From Oerskovia enterophila (GTDB lineage: Bacteria > Actinomycetota > Actinomycetes > Actinomycetales > Cellulomonadaceae): 42,286 nt of DNA. Both the position numbers and the translations under genes were made by a program. A model generated the notes under the pieces. The model searched no databases, was not told where the DNA came from, and was given only the letters and a program-made list of their open reading frames with translations. The DNA lies in assembly GCF_001692445.1 (NCBI RefSeq), contig NZ_MAQA01000042.1, forward strand, positions 1 to 42,286, given 5' to 3'. Positions 18,670-28,005 of this stretch are shown piece by piece; the stretch's first letter is position 1; the number at the start of each line of letters is the position of its first letter.

Positions 18670-21600
18670 GTGTCCTCGTCGGTCCCGCGCCCTCGCGCCC
18701 TCGTCCTCGGGCCGGTAGTGGTCGAAGGGCGCCTCGGGACTCCCGTCGCCCCCTCCAGCGCCCGCGCGAGAGCCCTCGTGGTCGCGCTCGTGCTCGCGCA
18801 GGGGCGGACCGTGAGCACCACCACGCTCGTCTCCGACCTGTGGCCCGACGAGCAACCTGCCGACCCGCGCGCGGCGCTCCAGAGCCTCGTCTCCCGCACG
18901 CGCTCGGCGCTGGCCGAGGGCCTGCTCGTCTCGGGGCCCGGCGGCTACTCGCTGCCCACCGAGAGCGACCTCGACGTCGCGCGAGAGCGCACCCGTCACG
19001 CCGCGGAGGCGCTCGCGGCGGGGGACCCCCACGAGGCCGTCGAGTCGGCGCGCGCCGCGCTCGAGCTGTGGCGGGGCGAGCCCGGCGACGACCTGCTCGA
19101 CCTGGTCGGCGGTCCGGTCGGCGAGGAGCTCGTCGCGACGGCCGAGCACCGCCGGGCCGAGGCCGAGCAGACCCTGCTCGACGCGCTCCTCGCCGCGGGC
19201 GACCACCAAGCCGCGGTCGGGTGGGCCGAGCGGGCCGTCGAGCGCGCTCCGCTCGACGAGGACGCGCACCTAGCCCTCCTGCTCGCCTACGAGGGGACGG
19301 GGCGCGGGGCCGACGCCCTGCGCGCGTTCGGCGCCCTGCGCACCAGGCTCGCGACCGAGCTGGGGACCGACCCGCGCGCGGACCTGGTCGCGCTCAACAC
19401 CCGGATCCTGCAGGCCGCGGGCTCCTCGCCCTCGCCCGCACCCCGCGCACCCCGGCGGGGGACGGCGCTCGGGCTGCGCGCCGCGCCCAACGCCCTGGTC
19501 GGCCGCGAGGCCGACGTCGTCGCGATCCTCGGCCTCCTGGCGCGGTCCCGGCTCGTCACGGTGCTCGGGCCGGGTGGGATGGGCAAGACGCGCGTGGTGC
19601 AGGAGGTCGCCCACCGGTCGGTCGGGACGACCCCGCTCGTCGCGGTCGTCGAGCTCGCGAGCGTGCGCACGGGCGAGGACATCGGCCTCGCCCTCACGTC
19701 GGCGCTCGAGATCCGGGACACGCGCGGCCTGCGGCTCGGCGACCAGGTCGCGCGCACCGAGGTCCACGAGCTCGTCGCCGACCGCCTGGGGGAGACCGAG
19801 ACCCTGCTCGTGCTCGACAACTGCGAGCACGTCGTGGAAGAGGCCGCCCGATGGGCTGCCGAGCTGCTCGCCGTGGTCCCCGGGCTCACGATCCTCACGA
19901 CCAGCCGCTCGCCCCTCCAGGTCGGTGGCGAGCAGGTGCACCCGCTCGAACCCCTCGCCACGGCCGGCTCCGTGGACGGTGGCGCAGGGCCCGCCGTCGA
20001 GCTCTTCCGCGCCCGCGCGCTCGCGGCGCGCCCCGGCGCCGACCTGCCCGACGACGTCGTCGACCGGCTCTGCACCCACCTCGACGGTCTGCCGCTCGCG
20101 ATCGAGCTCGCGGCGGCGCGCGTGCGCACGCTCTCGGCGCAGGAGATCGAGCGCCGGCTCGACGCCCGCTTCGCCCTGCTCACCACGGGCGACCGGGGCG
20201 CCCCCGCCCGCCACCGGACGCTGCACGCCGTCATCGACTGGAGCTGGAACCTCCTCACCGCCCCCCAGCAGGAGCTGCTGCGCCGCCTGTCCCTGCTGCC
20301 CGACGGCTTCGGTGCACAGACCGCGCAGGAGGCCTCCGCCGTCGGGCTCGACGACGTCGAGGCGCTCGTCAACCAGTCCCTGCTGACCGTGACCGACGAG
20401 CCCCTGTGCCACACCGCGCGCTACCGCATGCTCGAGACCGTGCGCGAGTTCGGCGCGCTCGCGCTCGACGAGGCCGGGGAGCGAGAGGCCGCCCAGGAGG
20501 CGACCTACCGGTGGGCCGTCGACCTCGCGCGCCGCGAGGTCGCCCGCCTCGAAGGACCCACGCAGGTCCCGGCGATGCTCGCGCTGCGCGTCGAGCAGGA
20601 GAACCTCCTGCACGTGCTGCGCACGGCGCTCGCGGCCGACCGGGCCGACGTGGTCCTGCCCGTCTTCCATGCGCTCGGCCTGCACTGGTCCCTGCGCGGG
20701 GCCCACACCGAGGTCGTCGGGCTCGGCCGCGACGTGCTGCGCGTCGTCGCGGGCTGGCAGGGGCGGACCGTGCGGGGCGCACCGGACGCTCCCGCCGAGC
20801 AGCTCACGCGCGAGGCGGGCATCGTGCTCTTCCTGCTCACGGCCTCGACGCCCAACGGCGACCCGGCGACCGGCGTCCGAGCGGCGGCCCGGCTGCGCCG
20901 GCTCCACCGCGACGCCGACATCGGCTCGCGCGCCGCCGCGCTCACGGACCTCCTGGCCGACGCGGGCGACCCGCTCGGCATGGGACCGCGGCTCGCCGAG
21001 CTCCACGGGTCGCCCGACCCGTTCGTCGCGCTCGTGACCCACCTGCTCAGCGCCCAGCTCTCCGAGAACGCCGGACGCCTCGACGAGGCGATCGCGCAGG
21101 TCACCGTCGCGCACGGGTTCGCGACCCGCGCCCAGGACACGTGGGGAGCAGCGACGTCGGCCCTCTTCCGCGCCCAGCTCGCGAGCGAGCAGGGCGACGC
21201 CGCCCAGGCGCTCGAGTGGGTCGCCCGTGCCCGCGAGGGCCTCGGCCGGCTGCACGCGGACGAGGACCTGCGCCAGCTCGACTGGCTCGAGGCGACGAAC
21301 CTCGTCCTCGTCGGGCGCATCGCCGAGGCCGAGCCGCTGTTCACCTCGCTCGTCGAGACCGACGACGACCCCGTGCCGTCCGGGCTGGGTGGGACCGCGC
21401 ACGAGCTGCGCTCGATCGGGCATGCCGGCCTGGCAGAGATCGCCGCTGCGCGCGGCGACCACGCGCGTGCCCTGGCCGAGCTCGAGGCGGCCAACGCCTC
21501 GGTCGGGAGCGGGCCTCCGCGGCGCTCGCCCTGGTACACGATGTTCGCCGCGGGGTGGCTGTCCACGATCGTGCTGCCCGCCCCCGGGACGACCGGGCCG

Positions 21601-21996
21601 TGGGACCCGGACCCGCTGCCCGTCCCCCAGGCCGAGCGGCTGGCCCGCGAGATCCGCGTGCGCATGATCGCCGGGCACCGCGCCGCTCCCGGGATGGTCG
21701 ACTACCCCGTCCTCGGGACGGCGGCGCTCGCCCTCGGGGCGTACCTGTGGTCGTCGCCCGGGCTCGGCCGGGTCGACGACGGGCTCGTCCTGCTCGAGCT
21801 CGCGCAGCGCATGGGAGCCCGGCAGGACGTGCCCTCGCTCCGCACGCCGGACCACGTCGCGTGGGCGCGCACCCTGCACGGCGACGCGCGCGTGGACGAG
21901 GTGCGCGACGCCGTCGGGCGGCTGGCGCACGACGACCTGCCCGGCCGGGTCATGGAGATCCTGCGCACCGGCCCCTGGACCCGACCCACGGCATGA
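18670..21996 (+). CDS. SARP/AfsR-type regulator: winged helix, BTAD, NTPase and TPR-like domains
   Basis: 1,108 aa counted from the GTG at 18670. Domains: a winged-helix DNA-binding region (about 12-95, with LVSDLWPDEQPADPRAAL and LVSRTRSAL), a bacterial transcriptional activation domain (about 103-250, ending in LRTRLATELGTDPRADL), an AAA/NB-ARC-like NTPase with Walker A GPGGMGKTR (about 300-308) and Walker B LLVLDNCEHV (about 379-388), and a long helical C-terminal part with TPR-like Ala/Leu/Glu repeats. Such proteins are multidomain activators, often of secondary-metabolite or transport genes, and may sense a ligand or phosphorylation. No biosynthetic cluster is present. The gene is convergent with the DrrAB-like exporter, whose upstream region carries SARP-like repeats. 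Signal and targets are unknown. Confidence 0.9.
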   Translation: MSSSVPRPRALVLGPVVVEGRLGTPVAPSSARARALVVALVLAQGRTVSTTTLVSDLWPDEQPADPRAALQSLVSRTRSALAEGLLVSGPGGYSLPTESDLDVARERTRHAAEALAAGDPHEAVESARAALELWRGEPGDDLLDLVGGPVGEELVATAEHRRAEAEQTLLDALLAAGDHQAAVGWAERAVERAPLDEDAHLALLLAYEGTGRGADALRAFGALRTRLATELGTDPRADLVALNTRILQAAGSSPSPAPRAPRRGTALGLRAAPNALVGREADVVAILGLLARSRLVTVLGPGGMGKTRVVQEVAHRSVGTTPLVAVVELASVRTGEDIGLALTSALEIRDTRGLRLGDQVARTEVHELVADRLGETETLLVLDNCEHVVEEAARWAAELLAVVPGLTILTTSRSPLQVGGEQVHPLEPLATAGSVDGGAGPAVELFRARALAARPGADLPDDVVDRLCTHLDGLPLAIELAAARVRTLSAQEIERRLDARFALLTTGDRGAPARHRTLHAVIDWSWNLLTAPQQELLRRLSLLPDGFGAQTAQEASAVGLDDVEALVNQSLLTVTDEPLCHTARYRMLETVREFGALALDEAGEREAAQEATYRWAVDLARREVARLEGPTQVPAMLALRVEQENLLHVLRTALAADRADVVLPVFHALGLHWSLRGAHTEVVGLGRDVLRVVAGWQGRTVRGAPDAPAEQLTREAGIVLFLLTASTPNGDPATGVRAAARLRRLHRDADIGSRAAALTDLLADAGDPLGMGPRLAELHGSPDPFVALVTHLLSAQLSENAGRLDEAIAQVTVAHGFATRAQDTWGAATSALFRAQLASEQGDAAQALEWVARAREGLGRLHADEDLRQLDWLEATNLVLVGRIAEAEPLFTSLVETDDDPVPSGLGGTAHELRSIGHAGLAEIAAARGDHARALAELEAANASVGSGPPRRSPWYTMFAAGWLSTIVLPAPGTTGPWDPDPLPVPQAERLAREIRVRMIAGHRAAPGMVDYPVLGTAALALGAYLWSSPGLGRVDDGLVLLELAQRMGARQDVPSLRTPDHVAWARTLHGDARVDEVRDAVGRLAHDDLPGRVMEILRTGPWTRPTA

Positions 21997-21997
21997 C

Positions 21998-22040
21998 GAC
22001 GGGCGGTGCCCCGGCGGGATCCGCCGGGGCACCGCCCGTC
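21998..22040. terminator. Bidirectional hairpin terminator
   Basis: A perfect 20-bp stem with a 3-nt loop GAT lies directly between the stop of the BTAD regulator (21996) and the end of the convergent permease gene (22059). It probably serves both. Confidence 0.85.
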
Positions 22041-22058
22041 CGTGGTGGGGCGCGACGC

Positions 22059-22888
22059 TCAGGCCTTGCGCATGTACGCCCGTACCGTGAGCGGCGCGAA
22101 GACCGCGACGATGACCGCGGCGCCGAGCAGCGAGATCACGGCGTCCGCACCGAGCACGCCGTTGTTCGTCAGCTCCCGGACCGCCGTGACCAGGTGCGAG
22201 ACCGGGTTGAGGTTGACGAAGCCCTGGAGCCAGCCCGGCATGGTCTCGGGCTGGACGAACGCGTTCGAGAGGAACGTGAGCGGGAACAGGACGATCATCG
22301 AGATCCCCTGGACGCTCGACGCGGTGCGTGCGACCACCCCGAAGAACGCGAAGATCCAGCTCACGGCCCACGAGCACACGATCACGAGCAGGGCCGCCAG
22401 GACGACCGACCCCAGGCCGCCCGCCGGGCGGTAGCCCATGACGTAGCCCATCGCGAACGTGAGCGTCGTCGCGATGCCGTACCGGACGGTGTCCGCGAGC
22501 AGCGCCCCCGACAACGGCGCGATGCGCGCGATCGGCAGCGAGCGGAAGCGGTCGAACACGCCCTTGTCCATGTCCTCGCGGAGCTGTACGCCCGTGACGA
22601 CCGACGTCGTGATGACGGTCTGGACGAGGATGCCCGGGATGATCGTGGGCAGGTAGCTCACGACGTCGCCCGCGATCGCGCCGCCGAAGATGTACGTGAA
22701 CATCAGCGTGAACAGGATGGGCTGGAGCGTCACGTCGACGAGCTGCTCGGGCGTCCGACGGATCTTCAGGATGCCGCGGTACGCCATGGTGAACGTGTTG
22801 CGGACCGTCTGCCCGAGGCTCGTGCGGTTCGTCAGGTCGCGGTCGGTCGCGGCCTGGATCTGCTCCCGGGGAGCGGTGAGGGTCGTGG

Positions 22889-22892
<4 letters not shown>
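22059..22892 (-). CDS. ABC-2 type export permease, DrrB-like
   Basis: 277 aa with six predicted membrane helices and the ABC-2 permease pattern: QPILFTLMFTYIFGGAI in the first helices, the EDMDKGVFDRFRSLPIAR cytoplasmic loop and a C-terminal NPVSHLVTAVRELTN motif. This matches the daunorubicin-resistance DrrB subgroup, which exports hydrophobic drugs or lipids with a DrrA ATPase. The ATG overlaps the ATPase stop by 4 bp, so the two are translationally coupled. The substrate is unknown. Confidence 0.93.
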
Positions 22893-23923
<1,031 letters not shown>

Positions 23924-23967
23924 GGATTCCTCCTGGTTGCTGGTGGGTCCAGCCTCCGGGAGGGGCC

Positions 23968-23996
23968 TGTCACGCCGGTGTCACGGCCCTGTCATG
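23968..23996 (-). promoter_or_regulatory. Three heptamer direct repeats at 11-bp period upstream of the DrrAB-like operon
   Basis: On the plus strand TGTCACG (23968-23974), TGTCACG (23979-23985) and TGTCATG (23990-23996) are separated by exactly 4 bp; read towards the exporter genes they are CATGACA, CGTGACA, CGTGACA. Heptamers with 4-bp spacers are the known target geometry of SARP (BTAD) activators and also of some OmpR-type regulators such as PhoP. The nearest repeat is about 45 bp from the drrA-like start. I see no convincing -10 between the repeats and the gene, which weakens the activation reading. Confidence 0.6.
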
Positions 23997-24034
23997 CCGC
24001 TGCCGCGGGAGTCGGGGGTAGTGAGGGGAGCGAG

Positions 24035-24070
24035 AGAGGGCCGTCGTTCCCGCAGGAACGACGGCCCTCT
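24035..24070 (-). terminator. Hairpin terminator after ctaA
   Basis: A perfect 16-bp stem (24035-24050 with 24055-24070) and 4-nt loop CGCA lie about 50 bp beyond the ctaA stop in its direction of transcription and before the exporter operon. It would insulate the DrrAB-like operon from ctaA. Confidence 0.8.
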
Positions 24071-24122
24071 TCGGTCCTGCCGCCCAGGCGCGACGGCGGG
24101 CGGCAGCGACAGGCCGTGAACG

Positions 24123-25061
24123 TCAGGCGCGGACGCGGAACGTGAGCAGCGTCCAGGTGAGCGACGTGATGAGGAGCCCGGCGCCCAGCATGTGCGCGGC
24201 GACCAGGATCTCGGGCAGTCCCGTGAAGTACTGGACGTAGCCGATCAGCCCCTGGAGGAGCGTCACCCCGACGAGCACGACGACGGCCTTGCGGGCCCGG
24301 GCAGGGGCGGTGGCCTGACGCAGGACCATGACCGTCAGCACCACCAGCACGACGAGGAAGAGCCACACCGAGGCCGCGTGCGCCTTGCTGATGAGCGCCG
24401 GGTCGAGGGAGAAGCGGTAGGCCACCTCGTCGTCGCCCCCGTGCGGGCCCGAGCCCGTCGCCAGGACGCCCAGGACCAGCAGCGGGACGGCCAGGACGGC
24501 CAGGACCCGGCCGACCAGCGTGGTCCGCCGGTCCACGGCGGCCGTGGGCTGCCCGTCGCCCTCGCCGGAGCGGTACAGGAGGTACGCCGAGACCGCCACG
24601 AGCGCGGCGGAGACGAGGAAGTGGACGCCGACCACGGCAGGGTGCAGGTGCAGGAGGACCGTGACGCCGCCGATGAGGGCCTGCAGGGCCACCCCGATGA
24701 GGGGGAGCGAGCTCGCCCGCCGGAACGACGTGGAACGCGTCGTGTCCGTCCAGAGGAGCACCAGGACCGCGAGCGCGATGATCCCGACGACCCCCGTGAG
24801 CGTGCGGTTGCCGAACTCGATCAGGGGGTGGATGGACATCGCCGAGTGGAACTCGGGCGTAAAGCTCCCGGGCTCGCACAGCGGCCACGTCGAGCAGCCG
24901 AGGCCGGACCCGGTCAGACGCACCGCGCCGCCCGTGACGATGATGCCGATCTGGCCGACGAGGTTCGCGACGAGGACCGGTCGGGTCCAGCGGCGGAAGC
25001 GGTCGACCTTCGCGTACCAGGCGGGCGAGGTGGGTACCGGGGCGAGTTCTGCGCTGCTCAC
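24123..25061 (-). CDS. ctaA: Heme A synthase, COX15/CtaA family
   Basis: A 312-aa membrane protein with about eight helices that oxidises heme O to heme A for aa3-type cytochrome oxidase. The conserved pattern is visible: GGAVRLTGSGLGCSTWPLC with a cysteine pair (Cys-x6-Cys) in the first extracytoplasmic loop, and four helix histidines expected as heme ligands (for example IHPLIEFGNR, LQALIGGVTV...HP, VHFLVSA, KAHAASVWL, AAHMLGA). The GTG at 25061 has TACCTT ending 6 nt upstream and no ribosome-binding site, suggesting a leaderless mRNA. The gene lies near suf and an ABC exporter as in mycobacteria (Rv1456c region). SURF1 at the window end serves the same oxidase. Confidence 0.93.
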   Translation of the reverse strand: MSSAELAPVPTSPAWYAKVDRFRRWTRPVLVANLVGQIGIIVTGGAVRLTGSGLGCSTWPLCEPGSFTPEFHSAMSIHPLIEFGNRTLTGVVGIIALAVLVLLWTDTTRSTSFRRASSLPLIGVALQALIGGVTVLLHLHPAVVGVHFLVSAALVAVSAYLLYRSGEGDGQPTAAVDRRTTLVGRVLAVLAVPLLVLGVLATGSGPHGGDDEVAYRFSLDPALISKAHAASVWLFLVVLVVLTVMVLRQATAPARARKAVVVLVGVTLLQGLIGYVQYFTGLPEILVAAHMLGAGLLITSLTWTLLTFRVRA

Positions 25062-25067
25062 CGTCCA

Positions 25068-25073
25068 AAGGTA
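25068..25073 (-). promoter_or_regulatory. -10 box TACCTT of ctaA (leaderless)
   Basis: On the minus strand TACCTT is followed by 6 nt and the GTG of ctaA. This spacing fits transcription starting at the G of the start codon. Confidence 0.55.
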
Positions 25074-25241
25074 GCCGCGGGGGCAGTGCGGCCCTCAATC
25101 GCCGAGGCCCCGCGCGGGTGTGAGATTGGCCCGCAGGAGACCGCCGGAAGGGAACCGTGACGGGACAGCGCGTCGATCCCGACGAATCGTGGTCGTTTCG
25201 ATACCCTCACGGGACCTTTCGCCACATTCCAGGGGGTTTTC

Positions 25242-26003
25242 GTGACCGTTTCCCGACCTGCTCGCCGCATCCAGAGGATGGGAGCGCTCGCGGTCGCCCT
25301 GCTGGTGCTGGCCGGCTGCACGCCAGGAGCGGACCCGCAGGAGACCCCGGCCGCGGGTGAGACCTCGCCCGCCTCGGGAGGGACCGGGACGACCGACGAG
25401 GCGGTGGGCGGTGACGCGGCTCCCGGGCAGACGGTCGGCGAGGAGTCCGGGACGGAGGCCGGTGCCGGGGCGGGGACGGCCGGAGCCTTCGACCGGACCG
25501 CGACCCTGGTCGTCGGCCCCGAGGGCTTCACCTCGGCGAGCGCCTTCCCGTCACGCGCGGGCTGGACGACGCTCGGATCGACCGGCAGGTGCACCGTGTC
25601 CAGCACCGCGACGAGCGTGCCCGACGAGGACCAGGTCGCTGCGGAGCGGGACATCTCCCTCGTCGCGCTCGCCGACCTCCTGGCCGGCGAGCAACGGGCG
25701 AGCGACCCGTCGAGCGTCTCCGAGGTCCTCGTGGCTGACGGCAGCCCGGGCACGCCCCGCGGGACGAACGCGCTCGTGCAGGAGTGGACCGTCGAGCGTG
25801 CGGGCACCGTGGTGCGGAGCCGCGTCCTGGTCCGCTCGGTGTGGGCTCGTCTCTACTCGGGCGAGGGCCTGCGCGAGTCCTCGCTCGTGGCCTTCGAGTG
25901 CACCGGGACCGCGATCGACGAGGCGGCCTGGGGAGCGGCGCTGGCACAGGTGCGTCTGCCCGTCGCCGGCGGGGAGGCGGCAGGCGCGTGGCGGGACGAG
26001 TGA
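25242..26003 (+). CDS. Putative lipoprotein of unknown function
   Basis: 253 aa. The N-terminus has Arg residues, a hydrophobic core (ALAVALLVLAG) and a lipobox LAGC with the lipidated cysteine at position 26, so the mature protein is expected to be anchored on the outer face of the membrane. Residues about 27-80 are a Thr/Gly/Glu/Pro-rich linker. The rest is a compact domain of about 165 aa with two cysteines (in the TGRCTVS and FECTGTA segments) that could pair. I do not recognise a family. The GTG start has AGGGGG about 7 nt upstream, and a -10-like TACCCT lies at 25202-25207. It sits between ctaA and the suf-linked ABC exporter, where mycobacteria have no gene. Confidence 0.85.
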   Translation: MTVSRPARRIQRMGALAVALLVLAGCTPGADPQETPAAGETSPASGGTGTTDEAVGGDAAPGQTVGEESGTEAGAGAGTAGAFDRTATLVVGPEGFTSASAFPSRAGWTTLGSTGRCTVSSTATSVPDEDQVAAERDISLVALADLLAGEQRASDPSSVSEVLVADGSPGTPRGTNALVQEWTVERAGTVVRSRVLVRSVWARLYSGEGLRESSLVAFECTGTAIDEAAWGAALAQVRLPVAGGEAAGAWRDE

Positions 26004-26008
26004 CGCGG

Positions 26009-26034
26009 GACCGTCGCACGGCGGGCTGACGGTC
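26009..26034. terminator. Weak hairpin between convergent genes
   Basis: A 7-bp stem (GACCGTC/GACGGTC) with a 12-nt loop lies between the lipoprotein stop and the end of the convergent permease gene. It is the only symmetric element in this 59-bp gap. Confidence 0.35.
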
Positions 26035-26062
26035 GGGGCGCTCACGGCGCCGGGGGACGGGC

Positions 26063-26878
26063 TCAGTGCCAGCGGAACAGCTTGCCCGCTCCCCACCCGA
26101 GCGCCGCGGTCCACCCGAGCAGCACGACCACGGAGAACGCAGGGACCTCGCCGAGGAGCAGCGCGCCGCGCATGGCCTCGCCCAGCGCGCCGGAGGGCAG
26201 CAGCAGCGCGACCTGCTCGAGCGCCCCGGGGAGCTGCGCGGCCGGGACCAGCACGCCTCCCGCGACGGTCAGCAGGACCAGCAGCAGGTTCGCGACCGCG
26301 AGCACGCCCTCGGCGCGCAGCGTCCCCGCGAGGAGGAGCGCGAGGCTCGTGAACGCCGCGGTGCCGAGCAGCACCGCGAGCAGGGCCGGCAGGATGCCAG
26401 CCGGGTCCGGGGACCATCCGAGCGCGAGCGCGACCCCACCGAGCACGACGACCTGGACGACCTCGACCGCGAGCACCCCGAGGATCTTGCCCGCGAGCAG
26501 CCCGCCCCGGCCCAGCGGCGTCGTGGACAGCAGGCGCAGGACGCCGTTGCGCCGGTCGAAGGCCGTCGCGATGGCCTGCGAGGTGAAGGCCGTGGACATG
26601 ACGGCGAGGGCCAGGACGCCGGGCGTCACGAAGTCGATGCGCGAGTAGCCCTGCGTGTCGAGGTCGATGAAGGTCGTGCGGGCCAGGCCCACGAGCAGCA
26701 TCACGGGCAGGATGATCGTCACGAGCAGCTGCTCGCCGTTGCGCAGGATCATGCGCGTCTCGAACGCCGTCTGCGACGCGACCCGCCGCCACGCCGGGGC
26801 GGCGCCGTCCGCGAGGGCTGCCCCGTCGGTCGGGGCGGGCCGCTCGGCGACCGGGCCGGTCGTCGTCTGGTCGGTCAT
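26063..26878 (-). CDS. ABC-2 type export permease (suf-linked)
   Basis: 271 aa. After a hydrophilic 35-residue N-terminus there are six hydrophobic helices in the ABC-2 pattern (LVTIILPVMLLVGLA, VLALAVMSTAFTSQAIA, then the FDRRNGVLRLLSTTPLGR loop). The ATG at 26878 overlaps the ATPase stop by 4 bp, so it is the second gene of a two-gene exporter; longer upstream reading in the same frame lies inside the ATPase gene. The counterpart in mycobacteria is the Rv1457c-Rv1458c pair next to sufR. The substrate is unknown; the old antibiotic-transport label is not supported by anything visible. Confidence 0.92.
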   Translation of the reverse strand: MTDQTTTGPVAERPAPTDGAALADGAAPAWRRVASQTAFETRMILRNGEQLLVTIILPVMLLVGLARTTFIDLDTQGYSRIDFVTPGVLALAVMSTAFTSQAIATAFDRRNGVLRLLSTTPLGRGGLLAGKILGVLAVEVVQVVVLGGVALALGWSPDPAGILPALLAVLLGTAAFTSLALLLAGTLRAEGVLAVANLLLVLLTVAGGVLVPAAQLPGALEQVALLLPSGALGEAMRGALLLGEVPAFSVVVLLGWTAALGWGAGKLFRWH

Positions 26879-27834
26879 CGGAGCTCTCGTCCTGTCAGGT
26901 CGAGGAAGACGTCCTCGAGGGTGCGGCGGCCGATCGTGATGCGCGAGGCGAGCGCGCTCTCGTCCGCGAGCCAGGCGGTCACGACCGCGACGGTCGACGG
27001 GTCGACCGGCCCGGTCACGCTGTACGAGCCGGGCTGCGTCTCGGTCACGGTCCACGCGGAGGTGGGCGACGTCGTCGGGCCTGCCTCGACGCGCCGGGCC
27101 AGCGCCTCCACGTCCAGTCCCGCGCGCGCCTCGAGGCGCAGCGTGCGGTTCCCGTCCGCGGACGGGCCCGCGTGCAGCAGGTCGGCCGTCGCGCCCGAGG
27201 CGATGACCTGCCCGTGGTCCACGACGTAGACGTGGTCCGCGAGGTCCTCGGCCTCGTCCATGAGGTGGGTCGTCAGGACGATCCCGACGCCGTCCGCGCG
27301 CAGCTCGCGCACGAGCTCCCACACCGCGTGCCGGCTCTGGGGGTCCATGCCCGCGCTCGGCTCGTCGAGGAACACGACCTCGGGGCGGCCGACGATCGCC
27401 GCGGCGAGCGCGAGGCGCTGCCGCTGACCGCCCGACAGGCGTCGGACCGTGGTCCGGGCGAAGCTCGCGAGGCCCAGGCGCTCCGTGATCTCCGCCACGT
27501 CGCGAGGGTTCGCGTACATCGACGCGACGTGGTGCAGCATCTCGAGCGCGCGCACGCCCGTGGGCAGACCGCCGTCCTGGAGCATGACCCCGACGCGCGG
27601 GCGCAGGTCGCGTGCGCTCAGCAGGGGGTCGAGCCCGAGCACCCGCACGGTGCCCGCGTCCGGGGCACGCAGCCCTTCGCAGCACTCGATCGTGGTGGTC
27701 TTGCCGGCCCCGTTGGGGCCGAGGACGGCGGTCACGGCGCCTCGTGAGGCGGTCAGGCTCAGGTGGTCGACGACCGCCCGGCCGTCATAACGCTTGACCA
27801 CGTCCTGGAGGACGACGGCGGGGGAGTCGGGCAC
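26875..27834 (-). CDS. ABC exporter ATP-binding protein (suf-linked)
   Basis: 319 aa with Walker A GPNGAGKTTT, signature LSGGQRQRLALA, Walker B VVFLDEPSAGMDPQ and switch histidine in LTTHLMDEAE. The C-terminal 90 residues form the accessory domain ending in LEDVFLDLTGRE. It pairs with the overlapping permease gene. The GTG at 27834 is preceded by TACAAT, the best -10 in the window, ending 7 nt upstream, so the transcript is probably leaderless. It is divergent from sufR across a 171-bp gap, so SufR could regulate both sides. Conservation of this pair beside suf suggests a role in iron or heme handling, which is unproven. Confidence 0.93.
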   Translation of the reverse strand: MPDSPAVVLQDVVKRYDGRAVVDHLSLTASRGAVTAVLGPNGAGKTTTIECCEGLRAPDAGTVRVLGLDPLLSARDLRPRVGVMLQDGGLPTGVRALEMLHHVASMYANPRDVAEITERLGLASFARTTVRRLSGGQRQRLALAAAIVGRPEVVFLDEPSAGMDPQSRHAVWELVRELRADGVGIVLTTHLMDEAEDLADHVYVVDHGQVIASGATADLLHAGPSADGNRTLRLEARAGLDVEALARRVEAGPTTSPTSAWTVTETQPGSYSVTGPVDPSTVAVVTAWLADESALASRITIGRRTLEDVFLDLTGRELR

Positions 27835-27841
27835 GGTGGCG

Positions 27842-27847
27842 ATTGTA
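27842..27847 (-). promoter_or_regulatory. -10 box TACAAT of the suf-linked exporter (leaderless)
   Basis: On the minus strand TACAAT, one mismatch from TATAAT, is followed by 7 nt and the GTG start. No ribosome-binding site is present. Confidence 0.65.
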
Positions 27848-27895
27848 GGGGAGCCGCCTGGGGCCCGCTGTGAGGTACGCCTTGCTTGCGTCGGA

Positions 27896-27926
27896 CCATT
27901 TAGCGCATGAGACTGTTACCTATATC
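27896..27926 (+). promoter_or_regulatory. A+T-rich sufR/suf upstream patch
   Basis: This stretch (ACCATTTAGCGCATGAGACTG followed by TTACCTATATC in parts) is clearly A+T-rich against its surroundings and lies 80-110 bp before the sufR start. It is the likely suf promoter and a plausible SufR operator. I could not settle on hexamers: TATATC or TTACCT are both possible -10 elements, and I see no clear palindrome. Confidence 0.4.
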
Positions 27927-28005
27927 GACCTGTCCCCGGGGCTCTTGCGCGCCCGCGGGGCAGGCGAGGCGGATCCCAGCAGGCCGGACGACGTGGAGGT
28001 GAGGC

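Noticed and set aside
19270-22377. 1,035-aa minus-strand open frame opposite the BTAD regulator
   Set aside because: Antisense shadow: repetitive charged composition, no motifs, no promoter or ribosome-binding site.
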